NCBI GenBank assembly: GCA_902489955.1
Contig: CABUBY010000004.1
Location: 1 to 37,631, forward strand
Length of the DNA: 37,631 nt
Direction: 5' to 3'
Origin: an uncultured Collinsella sp.
GTDB lineage: Bacteria > Actinomycetota > Coriobacteriia > Coriobacteriales > Coriobacteriaceae
The position numbers and the translations under genes are program-made. Shown here one piece after another: positions 23,565 to 31,692 of this stretch. The notes beneath the pieces are model-generated. The model saw only the letters and a program-made list of their open reading frames with translations, was not told where the DNA came from and ran no database searches. Numbering within the stretch: the stretch's first letter is position 1; every line of letters begins with the position of its first letter.

Positions 23565-23727
23565 TCCTAATATCGAGGTCAGCTTGGCTTCGGTAGCCAC
23601 CTTGAGAGCATCGCCAATAGACTCTTCCTTTATGCGTTCGACATAATCGTAGGCAATGCCCAACAATTCCAGTCCCGAGCAACAGGAGTACAATTGCTGC
23701 TATTGTTGCCAGCTGTTGGGAGATGGA
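23565..23727 (-). pseudogene. N-terminal fragment of a membrane sensor protein with a frameshift
   Basis: On the minus strand, SISQQLATIAAIVLLLLGTG forms a membrane helix in one frame and GIAYDYVERIKEESIGDAL continues in the next. Removing one base from the CCC at 23659-23661 joins them into a sequence typical of the first helix and following coil of a membrane kinase or diguanylate-cyclase-type sensor. Nothing of its catalytic part is present. It abuts the start of the LuxR-type gene on the other strand. Confidence 0.4.
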
Positions 23728-23729
23728 AG

Positions 23730-24734
23730 ATGGACTGCGATGGCTACCCGCGCATTCCCATGCCGTTGATGTGCACCGCCTTTGTGCCGGGGCAGATTGA
23801 CGCTGCGGTTGCAGGCATTTCCGACCCCGATTCACGCACCATCGCCACGGCAGAAGCGCTGTACTTTCGCGGACAGGCCACGCTCGCTGCCAAGACGGCG
23901 CGCCCCTATCTTGACGCCACCGATCCCGCACTGCGCTATTCCGCATGCCTTATCTGCGGATATGCCAGTCTGTCGCTCAACCGTATCGCCGACGCCCGCC
24001 GGTGCCTTGCTGGCATCCTCGATACGCCAACTGACGAGGAATCGCCCGCCGTCCACGCCACGCATATCCTGTTCGCCTCGGCCGCGAGTGTCCTGCTGCA
24101 CTTGCCTTCCCCGTATTCTGCTGAAGAGTTTTATCCACTTGCGGCGCATCTGCCCGAAGGCCTGCGCCTATTCGCCAGCTACGTGATGGCGCACGCCTTG
24201 TACCTGCGCGGCGATTACGGCCGCAGCCTGGGCATGGCGGAAAACGCCCTGATTATGAAACAGGGAAGCTATCCCATCTCGGAGCTGTTCCTGCACCTGG
24301 CAGCTTCCATGGCATGCATGAGCCTCAAGGACATCGACGCCGCAAAAACGCACTTCGGAGCTGCTTGGAACGTTGCGCGCCCCGACGGCCTTGTCGAACT
24401 TATCGGCGAGCACCACGGCCTTTTGCAGGGGCTTATCGAGGCGTGTCTAAAAACGCAATACCCTGACGACTTCGCACGCATCATCGAGATTACGTATCGA
24501 TTCAGCTACGGCTGGCGGCGCATCCACAACCCCGATTCGGGCGAGGACGTGGCCGACGATCTAACGACCACGGAATTCACCATGGCCATGCTCGCCTGTC
24601 GCGGGTGGACCAACGCCGAAATCGCACGCCATATGGGAGTATCGCCGGGCACCGTCAAAAACCGCCTATCAGGAGTGTATGCCAAGCTTGGTATCGGAAC
24701 TCGCGCCGAGCTGGTTGCCCACATGTTGCGCTAG
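23730..24734 (+). CDS. LuxR-family transcriptional regulator with helical repeat region
   Basis: A 334-residue protein. The C-terminal 65 residues are a LuxR/GerE helix-turn-helix (LTTTEFTMAMLACRGWTNAE, IARHMGVSPGTVKNRLSGVY, AKLGIGTRAEL). The first 260 residues are helical with paired helices (ATAEALYFRGQATLAAKT, SACLICGYASLSLNRIADAR, MAHALYLRGDYGRSLGMAEN, HLAASMACMSLKDIDAAKTH), a TPR-like arrangement as in MalT-type regulators but without the N-terminal NTPase. GGGAG precedes ATG 23730. It lies 158 bases upstream of the giant surface-protein gene on the same strand and may control it. Confidence 0.88.
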   Translation: MDCDGYPRIPMPLMCTAFVPGQIDAAVAGISDPDSRTIATAEALYFRGQATLAAKTARPYLDATDPALRYSACLICGYASLSLNRIADARRCLAGILDTPTDEESPAVHATHILFASAASVLLHLPSPYSAEEFYPLAAHLPEGLRLFASYVMAHALYLRGDYGRSLGMAENALIMKQGSYPISELFLHLAASMACMSLKDIDAAKTHFGAAWNVARPDGLVELIGEHHGLLQGLIEACLKTQYPDDFARIIEITYRFSYGWRRIHNPDSGEDVADDLTTTEFTMAMLACRGWTNAEIARHMGVSPGTVKNRLSGVYAKLGIGTRAELVAHMLR

Positions 24735-24891
24735 CGGCCAGACTGCCCGGCGTATCGAAAGCACTCCGGGGGCCTAGCGCTTTCGCGCGCTCAAATTGGA
24801 CATTTTGACCCTCGAACGGCACTACCGCCACGGGGCACCTTCTCGCAAAATTGGATTATTTCCACCGAAATTTGCGGGATGGGAGCCCAAA

Positions 24892-27800
24892 ATGCTTGAT
24901 CGCCGTTCGCTACTTATCGCCGGAACATCCTCGCTAGCGAGCATTATGTTGCCTCGCGTGCCGGGAAGCGAAAATGCCTTCCTGCTGCCGTTCGCGCCCA
25001 CCGCGGCCTATGCCGACGAAGAAGACCCCTTCAAGGTCCTGGTGCTCTCGCGCACCATGTTTGGTGTGGTTGTGATCGACGTCGCCAACAAGAATATGCC
25101 CATCAAGGGAGCCCAGGTCACGCTCGCGTCGCGTTATGCCGCGGGCAAGCAGCTCTCCGCCACTACCGACGACGAGGGCACGGCCATCTTTGAGGTCGCG
25201 CCTCTTTCGGAAGGCTACGTGGACGAGGCAACGCTTCTCGACGCGTACGACTTTAACGGCGGCATCTCCATTAGCATGGCGGGCTACCGTGATGTCGAGA
25301 TTCCCCTTGCGCGTATCCAGGGCGGCACCGCCATAACCGCGCCCACGCGTCCGCTTTCCGACGGCGAGCCGTACTTCCGCCAGCTCACATTCGACGAATG
25401 GGACATCCAGTACGCTGAAGCCACGTTCATGACATTGCCGAAGGACGACACGGCAAACGAGCAGCCCGATACGCACGCCTTTACCGTGCAGGCACATCTG
25501 CCACAGGGTGGACAGGCAACGCTGCGCATCAACAAAGTGGCGCCTGCCGCGGGCAGCTCACCCGAAACCTTCACGCAGATTGGCCAAGTCAAGGCCAGCG
25601 CATCGGGTGCGGATAATCTGGCAACGTTCACGCTTGAAGACACGTTCCTCGATGCAGCTTCGGGCCTTCTGGAAGAAGGGTGCAAGCTGCGCTTTGTCCT
25701 CGACTACCAGGGCAAAACCTACACGCTCTCATCCCCTATGGCCGTTGTTACCGCGCCGGCGGCAAAGGCGGAATCCGGATCGACCACTATCGTCCCCACT
25801 ACCATGGACCAAGAGATCACTCCGTTTGATTTCCCGGCGGCGTTTCCCGGCATCGGCGGCAATAAGTTCACCTGCTGGATGCCCTCGTTCCCCATTTTGT
25901 TCGATTTCTCGTTTGCCGGGTACGTGCTGTTTGGCGGAGGATACAAACCAGCCAGCTACATGAACGATTCGGGCAACCCTGATCCGGAATACTGGAAGAA
26001 GTCACCGCGCGAGTCGGGCGCCAAGCAAGCAAACCGCTACCTCGACGAGATGGAGGGGAAGTGGAATCAGTACAAGAGTATGAGTGCCGGTTCGGGAACC
26101 GATCCAAGAAACACTAAGCTCCTTCGCCACCATTGCACGCTGCTGTTCACGATGGATATCGCCACACAGCTGTACGGCTCGCTCGCCTACGATTGGGTGG
26201 GCAAAACCTGGGGCAACAACAACGACCCCGCATACGGCAATATTAAGGCGCTCTTTCAAGTAAGAACCGACCTCAATTGGACCGAGCAGTTTACCCTAGG
26301 ACCGGTGCCGTTTTTCCTAAACGTCAACCCCTGGGTGCTGGCGAAGCTGGCGCTCGCCGTGGGTGCCCACACGCACGGCAGCGGCGCGGCGTTTTTTAAA
26401 AACATTTCGCTCGACTTTTCAAACACCTCGGGCTCATTCACCATCCAGATCGGGCTTGCCGTCACCTTTGGCGCCGGCGTTGCAGGCGTCGCTTCGTCTG
26501 CCGTGCGCGGCGCCGCATCCCTCACGCTGTTCATTGGGTACGAGAAGGCAGATGGGCACCAGCTTCCGCGACTGCGCGTAGGTGCAGACGTCGATGTCGA
26601 TGTGATACTCCAGTTCGTAATGTTCAAGTGGACCACCAAGGCTTGGTCGGGGTCGTGGCCCACACTCCTCGATTCGTGGAATATGTCGGTGAACAATGGC
26701 AACCAGTATGTGCTCCAGCGCTCTGAGCTCGCATTGGGTGGAGATACGCCTTACACGTTGGATGCCCGCTTCGGCACGCCCAGCAACATCGAGGCGGGCG
26801 GCGTGCCGCAATTTATCGCATCGGCCACCATCGTCACCAACGCCGAGCTGCTCGCACGCGCCGAGGTTAAGGCCGCTGTCGTAAACGCCGCGCCTGTCGC
26901 ACGCGATTGGGAGCAAGCGGTCACGCGCATTGAACTCGAGGCGGATGCAGAAAGCGACGACACGGGGCAGATCGAGCATTTCGTCCACGCACTGATAGAG
27001 AACGGCGAAAACGCCGCGTCGATGTATAAGTACACCTATATCGGGCAGGCGAAGGACGCCGCTGCGGACCCCAACGCCAATTCTGCTGGTGTATCGGAGG
27101 ACGAGCGTGGCGGCATCAAGCCCTCGAGCGACAACGTGCTGTTTGCTGGCGTGCTCAGCGAAGCCCACATGAAGCTGGCAATGATTGCCGGCGTAGAATG
27201 TCTGTTCCGTATCGCCTCGGTGCGCTACGGCGACAATGGCCGCTCGCGCCTAGTGGTGCACACAAAGGCAAACGGCACGTGGTCCGCTCCCACGCCCGTG
27301 GACTTCCCCCTTGGGTTTGGCGAGGGCGACGTGGAGCGCAGCGGCATATTCGATTACGACTTCGACGTGGTGGAATATACAGACGGGAGGGGAAACCAAG
27401 ACGCCTACGTGCTGCTGGTCTCGGGCGAGCGCCCCGCCGGCGACAACACCCATTTCGATACGGCGAGCACATCCGGCATGCTGTCCGTTGTGCGCCTGCG
27501 CATCAGCAACGACGGAGTTCGCGTGGTATCGCACACGTCGTGGCGCAGCATCTCGCGCGGCCGCCTTCAGGAGGATGGCCACCATTGTCTGCAGTGCCCA
27601 CGCATCACGGTGGGCAAGGCGCTGGTCGACGGACGTCTGTCGGGCGCTTACCTCCACCGCCGCGGGACCACCGCAGAAAAGGCGCTCGGCAGCGAGGCTG
27701 AGGTTGCGCTGGAGTGCTTTACCCTATGGTCGGACGTTTCGAGCGACAGCCTGACGTTCCGCCAAGTTCTCCGCTTTCCGCAAGCACCGTCGAGTATCGA

Positions 27801-29259
27801 GCTGGGTGAGCCCGAGAATATCAACGGCAAAATGGTGGTGCCCGTTGCATACGAGACCGCAGACGGTTGCGGCTGCGCATCGTACGCCGTGATCGGCCAG
27901 TCCATTGCGGGCTGGGGCGTTATGTCGCCAGATGCCACAGTACCCCACGCGGTGCCGTGGCCGCAGCACACGGGCTTTTTGGCTACCGTCAACGAGCAAC
28001 TGCAGCATATTACTTGGACGCGAGGCGCACCGGTATTTGCAACGCAGCCCGTGGGTGCCGCAGGCTGCGGCCCGGCATCGTTCAGCGTAAGCAACAACGG
28101 CAGGTGCGTGCTCTATGTAGAGAACACCGATGGCAAGGTGGGACAAACCTACGACGAAGAAGGCAACCCGGTAGCAGTGATGGGCAAGCACTTCCGCATC
28201 TTCGCCAGCACCTTGGCAGGCGATCTGTTCACGGAGCCGTTCGTGATGTGCGAGCTGGACCATCCCGTCGATCAGATAACGACATTTTTGACGTCGGGGA
28301 GCATGCTCTCCGCGCTCGCCACGCACATTGTGAGCGCGGAGAAGAGCGAGGCAGAACTACACGGCATCGAAGTGCCCTTGGTGGCGTGTGCCACTCCGAC
28401 GGGCGCGGTCGCTACCTCGGGCGCGGTGGTGCCCGGAGCAGCAGGCGAATCCTTCATGGTCACGGTGCGAAACGACGGCAACACCTTGCTGACCGCCGGC
28501 ACAATCGATCTGTACCGAGAGGGCTCCAGCCAGCCGTTCTCCAGCGCATCCATCGGGTTCGGAGCGAACACACGCATGGCATCGATCTACGATCCAGAGC
28601 TTGCCGAGGACGCTTCGGTCAACGACATGGCACACGTGAAGTACGCGCTCGAAACGCTGGGCACACCTTTTGCAACGCACCCGCTGGTAGCCGACAGTGG
28701 CAACGCCGTGCTGGCACCGGGTTGCACGGCACAGTTCCGCATGAGCTTCGCTATCCCCGAGAGTTGGAGCGACGAAGTGGGCAAACGCGTAACGCTATAT
28801 GCGAAGGCGCGTAATCTGGTGGCGCTCGATCCCGTAACGCTCGAGGAAATTCGACCGGGCGCAAACTCGGCGCTGGGTGCCGTGCTGCACGAGCTTCATG
28901 TGCCCGACGCGGCATGCGAACGCTCAGAAGTTCAGGTCGGCGTATGCGACAACGCGGATACGACGGGGCTTCACGATGCACCGATGACGGTCGACGGCGA
29001 TGGCGGCACGAGTGGAGGTGGCTCCGGCGGAAGCAGCTCCGGTAGCGGCAGTGGCTCTGGCAGCGGCAAGGATCACGGCAATAACAAGCGCCCCGGAAAA
29101 GCGGGCGCGCTTGCGGGCACGGGCGACGTCAACGCTCCCCTTACGGCAGCCGCAGCAGCACTCGCCGCGGCAGGCGCCGGCCTCGTCGCCTACAGTGCCC
29201 GCCGCACGGCGCTCGAAAAAGACACCGCCAATGAGGTCAATTCGGATAGGCCTCGCTAG
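24892..29259 (+). CDS. Giant Tat-exported, sortase-anchored surface protein of unknown function
   Basis: A 1455-residue protein. The N-terminus MLDRRSLLIAG has a twin-arginine signal with a likely cut after AYA (about residue 41). Residues 48-150 look like a carboxypeptidase-regulatory/Cna-B-type beta domain (PIKGAQVTLAS, TDDEGTAIFEV). A further domain follows to about 300, then a Trp/Phe-rich region (FPILFDFSFAGYVLFGGGY, FFLNVNPWVLAKLALAVGA, ITIQIGLAVTFGAG-like strands). From about 690 a large beta-rich part looks propeller-like (LRVSNDGVRV-type strands, CLQCPRITVGKALV). A late beta-sandwich (VTVRNDGNTLL) precedes a Gly/Ser linker (1370-1395), then LAGTG (1407-1411), a hydrophobic helix and a basic tail, which is a class-E-type sorting signal. 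GGGAG lies six bases before ATG 24892. Adhesin, polymer binding or enzyme function are all possible. Confidence 0.85.
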   Translation: MLDRRSLLIAGTSSLASIMLPRVPGSENAFLLPFAPTAAYADEEDPFKVLVLSRTMFGVVVIDVANKNMPIKGAQVTLASRYAAGKQLSATTDDEGTAIFEVAPLSEGYVDEATLLDAYDFNGGISISMAGYRDVEIPLARIQGGTAITAPTRPLSDGEPYFRQLTFDEWDIQYAEATFMTLPKDDTANEQPDTHAFTVQAHLPQGGQATLRINKVAPAAGSSPETFTQIGQVKASASGADNLATFTLEDTFLDAASGLLEEGCKLRFVLDYQGKTYTLSSPMAVVTAPAAKAESGSTTIVPTTMDQEITPFDFPAAFPGIGGNKFTCWMPSFPILFDFSFAGYVLFGGGYKPASYMNDSGNPDPEYWKKSPRESGAKQANRYLDEMEGKWNQYKSMSAGSGTDPRNTKLLRHHCTLLFTMDIATQLYGSLAYDWVGKTWGNNNDPAYGNIKALFQVRTDLNWTEQFTLGPVPFFLNVNPWVLAKLALAVGAHTHGSGAAFFKNISLDFSNTSGSFTIQIGLAVTFGAGVAGVASSAVRGAASLTLFIGYEKADGHQLPRLRVGADVDVDVILQFVMFKWTTKAWSGSWPTLLDSWNMSVNNGNQYVLQRSELALGGDTPYTLDARFGTPSNIEAGGVPQFIASATIVTNAELLARAEVKAAVVNAAPVARDWEQAVTRIELEADAESDDTGQIEHFVHALIENGENAASMYKYTYIGQAKDAAADPNANSAGVSEDERGGIKPSSDNVLFAGVLSEAHMKLAMIAGVECLFRIASVRYGDNGRSRLVVHTKANGTWSAPTPVDFPLGFGEGDVERSGIFDYDFDVVEYTDGRGNQDAYVLLVSGERPAGDNTHFDTASTSGMLSVVRLRISNDGVRVVSHTSWRSISRGRLQEDGHHCLQCPRITVGKALVDGRLSGAYLHRRGTTAEKALGSEAEVALECFTLWSDVSSDSLTFRQVLRFPQAPSSIELGEPENINGKMVVPVAYETADGCGCASYAVIGQSIAGWGVMSPDATVPHAVPWPQHTGFLATVNEQLQHITWTRGAPVFATQPVGAAGCGPASFSVSNNGRCVLYVENTDGKVGQTYDEEGNPVAVMGKHFRIFASTLAGDLFTEPFVMCELDHPVDQITTFLTSGSMLSALATHIVSAEKSEAELHGIEVPLVACATPTGAVATSGAVVPGAAGESFMVTVRNDGNTLLTAGTIDLYREGSSQPFSSASIGFGANTRMASIYDPELAEDASVNDMAHVKYALETLGTPFATHPLVADSGNAVLAPGCTAQFRMSFAIPESWSDEVGKRVTLYAKARNLVALDPVTLEEIRPGANSALGAVLHELHVPDAACERSEVQVGVCDNADTTGLHDAPMTVDGDGGTSGGGSGGSSSGSGSGSGSGKDHGNNKRPGKAGALAGTGDVNAPLTAAAAALAAAGAGLVAYSARRTALEKDTANEVNSDRPR

Positions 29260-29308
29260 CTCCCAGTTACCTTTGTGAGAGACGCCGACTCGGCTCATCG
29301 AACATCAA

Positions 29309-29342
29309 ATGGGCTGGTTCTGGATACCCAGAGCCAGCCCAT
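29309..29342. terminator. Stem-loop serving both the surface-protein gene and the 38-aa frame
   Basis: Arms 29309-29323 and 29328-29342 pair over 15 positions with one G-T type mismatch; the loop is four or five bases. It lies 50 bases after the plus-strand stop and seven bases after the minus-strand stop of the small frame, suiting a bidirectional terminator. Confidence 0.7.
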
Positions 29343-29348
29343 ATCGCA

Positions 29349-29465
29349 TTAGATATCGTCAGTGGAGTCGAGTTCTGCCTCGAGCTTGGCACGCCGTCTT
29401 TTCGCCAACAATCCGCACGACACGTCTTCGACAACGTATCCAACCGCAAACGCAGCAGGACGCAT
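29349..29465 (-). CDS. Candidate 38-residue small protein
   Basis: The frame begins MRPAAFAVGYVVEDVSCGLL, continues with the basic AKRRRAKLEAEL and ends DSTDDI. It has an amphipathic or short hydrophobic first half and a charged second half, codon use like that of the neighbouring genes, and a terminator seven bases behind its stop. The ribosome site (GAAAGCGG) is weak. The same frame is open for 42 more codons upstream but without a start and across a hairpin. It lies between a surface protein and the topoisomerase operon, on the opposite strand to both. Not recognised as any family. Confidence 0.4.
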   Translation of the reverse strand: MRPAAFAVGYVVEDVSCGLLAKRRRAKLEAELDSTDDI

Positions 29466-29481
29466 TCGACCGCTTTCAAAC

Positions 29482-29518
29482 TTACTCGGACAGAACCGAC
29501 TCGGATTTGTCCGAGTAA
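29482..29518. repeat. Inverted repeat upstream of the small protein
   Basis: TTACTCGGACA (29482-29492) and TGTCCGAGTAA (29508-29518) are perfect complements, with a further ACTCGGA inside the loop that could pair alternatively with TCCGAGT. It may be a leader hairpin of the small protein or a terminator read from the other side. Confidence 0.5.
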
Positions 29519-29567
29519 ACGCTGTTCCACCAAATTCCGAACGATTGTTCGATGGATTTCGTGTTGG

Positions 29568-29596
29568 TTGGAATCGTCTGTGGGCTGGGCTATGCT
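29568..29596 (+). promoter_or_regulatory. Candidate promoter of the topoisomerase pair
   Basis: TTGGAA (29568-29573) and TATGCT (29591-29596) are separated by exactly 17 bases, 55 bases before the ATG at 29651. The AAAGGAG at about 29630 lies rather far from that ATG, with GAGAGAGCGAG between them. Confidence 0.45.
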
Positions 29597-29650
29597 ACCT
29601 TGACTATTTATATGACTTAAACGCAGCAAAGGAGCACCGAGAGAGCGAGT

Positions 29651-31648
29651 ATGGCAAAAAACACCGCAAACTATGGTAACGACAGTATCCGCCAGCTCAA
29701 GGACGAGGAGCGCGTACGCCTGCGCCCCGCCGTCATCTTTGGCTCGGACGGACTCGATGGCTGCGCGCATGCCGCCTTCGAGATCCTGTCCAACGCCGTT
29801 GACGAGGCGCGCCAGGGCTACGGCAAGCTCATCACCCTTACCGCCTTTCGCGATGGCTCTATCCAGGTAGAGGACAATGGCCGTGGCTGCCCGCTCGACT
29901 GGAACCCTTCCGAGAAGCGCTTTAACTGGGAGCTCGTCTTCTGCGAGCTCTATGCCGGCGGCAAGTACAACAACAACCAGGGCGGCGACTACGACTTCTC
30001 GCTCGGCACCAACGGCCTGGGCTCCTGCGCGACCCAGTACGCTTCCGAGTACATGGACGTTACCGTCTGGCGTGACGGCAACAAGTACTCCTTACACTTT
30101 AAGAAGGGCAAGGTCGTAGGTGCCAAAAAGAAGGCACTCGAGATTGAGCCCAGCGACGAGGACCGTACCGGCACCACCATCAAATGGCGCCCCGATCTTG
30201 AGGTCTTTACCTCCATCAGCATCCCCCACGATTGGTATCGCGAGACCATGCGCCGTCAGGCCGTGGTCAACGCCAACGTGACCTTCCGCCTGCGTATTGA
30301 GGGCGACGATGGCGAGTTTACCGAAGAGGATTTTTGCTATCCAAAGGGCATCGAGGACTACGTGCTCGAGAAGGTCGGTACCGACTACCTTACTGAGCCT
30401 TTCTTTATCGAGGCCGACCGCCGCGGTCGCGACCGCGAGGACCTGCCCGACTACAACGTCAAGATCACCGCGTGCATGTGCTTCTCGCGCACCTTTATGA
30501 TGCAGGAGTACTACCACAACTCATCGTGGCTCGAGAACGGCGGTTCGCCCGAGAAGGCTGCCCGCAGCGCCCTCACCAGCGCCATCGATGCCTACATCAA
30601 GCAACAGGGCAAGTACAACAAAAACGAGAGCGGCATTAAGTGGCAAGACGTCCAGGACTGCCTGGTGCTGGTGACCAACTGCTTCTCCACCCAGACGTCC
30701 TACGAAAACCAGACCAAGAAGGCCATCAATAACCGCTTTATCCAGCAGGCTATGACGGCCTTCTTTAAGGAGCGCCTTTCGACCTACTTGATCGAGAACA
30801 AAGATGCCGCCAACAAGATCATGGAGCAGGTGCTCATCAACAAGCGCTCGCGCGAGAACGCCGAGAAGACGCGTCAGAGCATCAAGACCAACCTGCAGCA
30901 GAAGACCGACATGGCCAACCGCGTGCAGAAGTTCATCGACTGCCGCTCCAAGGACAAGAGCCGCCGCGAGATCTACATCGTAGAGGGCGACTCGGCAGCA
31001 GGCGCCATCCGCACGTCGCGCGATGCCGAGTTCCAGGGCGTTATGCCCGTCCGCGGTAAGATCCTCAACTGCCTGAAGGAGGACTATCCGCGCATCTTTA
31101 AGTCCGACATCATCATGGACCTTATGCGCGTGCTGGGCTGTGGTGTGGAAATCAAGGACAAGCGCATCAAGAACCTCGGTGCCTTTGACCTGGACAACCT
31201 CAACTGGAACAAGGTCATCATCTGTACGGACGCCGACGTCGACGGTTACCACATCCGCACGCTCGTGCTCACCATGCTCTACCGCCTGGTGCCCACACTT
31301 ATCGACGAGGGTTACGTGTATATCGCCGAATCGCCACTCTACGAGATCAACTGCAAAGAGAAGACCTACTTTGCCTACACCGAACTCGAGAAAAACGGCA
31401 TCCTCAAAGAGATCGGCGACCAAAAGTGCTCCATCAACCGCTCCAAGGGTCTTGGTGAGAACGATCCGGACATGATGTGGCTCACCACCATGAACCCCGA
31501 GACGCGTCGCCTGATCAAGGTGGAGCCCGAGGACGTCACCAAGATGGAAACCATGTTCAACCTGTTGCTGGGCAACGACGAGGCAGGCCGCAAGCGCCAT
31601 ATCTCCGAGCACGGCAAGGAATATCTGGACCAGCTAGACCTGCAATAG
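29651..31648 (+). CDS. Type IIA topoisomerase subunit B (ParE/GyrB-like), atypical
   Basis: A 665-residue ATPase subunit. GHKL motifs: SNAVDEAR (near 48), DNGRG (75-79) and GTNGLGS (near 119). The transducer follows, then the TOPRIM domain with EGDSAAG (near 445) and DADVDG (527-532), then the C-terminal SKGLGE and HISEHGKEYLDQLDL. Compared with standard GyrB the N-terminus differs: the usual VRKRPGMYIG reads RLRPAVIFGSDG, and RRGRDREDLPD lies in the transducer. It pairs with the subunit A gene 44 bases downstream. Probable role: an additional topoisomerase for decatenation or supercoil control. An ordinary gyrase pair, expected in every bacterium, is not in this window. Confidence 0.9.
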   Translation: MAKNTANYGNDSIRQLKDEERVRLRPAVIFGSDGLDGCAHAAFEILSNAVDEARQGYGKLITLTAFRDGSIQVEDNGRGCPLDWNPSEKRFNWELVFCELYAGGKYNNNQGGDYDFSLGTNGLGSCATQYASEYMDVTVWRDGNKYSLHFKKGKVVGAKKKALEIEPSDEDRTGTTIKWRPDLEVFTSISIPHDWYRETMRRQAVVNANVTFRLRIEGDDGEFTEEDFCYPKGIEDYVLEKVGTDYLTEPFFIEADRRGRDREDLPDYNVKITACMCFSRTFMMQEYYHNSSWLENGGSPEKAARSALTSAIDAYIKQQGKYNKNESGIKWQDVQDCLVLVTNCFSTQTSYENQTKKAINNRFIQQAMTAFFKERLSTYLIENKDAANKIMEQVLINKRSRENAEKTRQSIKTNLQQKTDMANRVQKFIDCRSKDKSRREIYIVEGDSAAGAIRTSRDAEFQGVMPVRGKILNCLKEDYPRIFKSDIIMDLMRVLGCGVEIKDKRIKNLGAFDLDNLNWNKVIICTDADVDGYHIRTLVLTMLYRLVPTLIDEGYVYIAESPLYEINCKEKTYFAYTELEKNGILKEIGDQKCSINRSKGLGENDPDMMWLTTMNPETRRLIKVEPEDVTKMETMFNLLLGNDEAGRKRHISEHGKEYLDQLDLQ

Positions 31649-31692
31649 CAGCACATCGATAACGACGGCCATAAGAAGTTCAAGAGGAAATC

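Noticed and set aside
23314..23646. 110-codon plus-strand frame
   Set aside because: No ribosome site and no family match; the final part overlaps the sensor fragment on the other strand. It was kept only as a note on the region.
19749..23730. Prophage or integrative element
   Set aside because: There is no integrase, structural gene or attachment-site pair; the region looks like accumulated decay instead.
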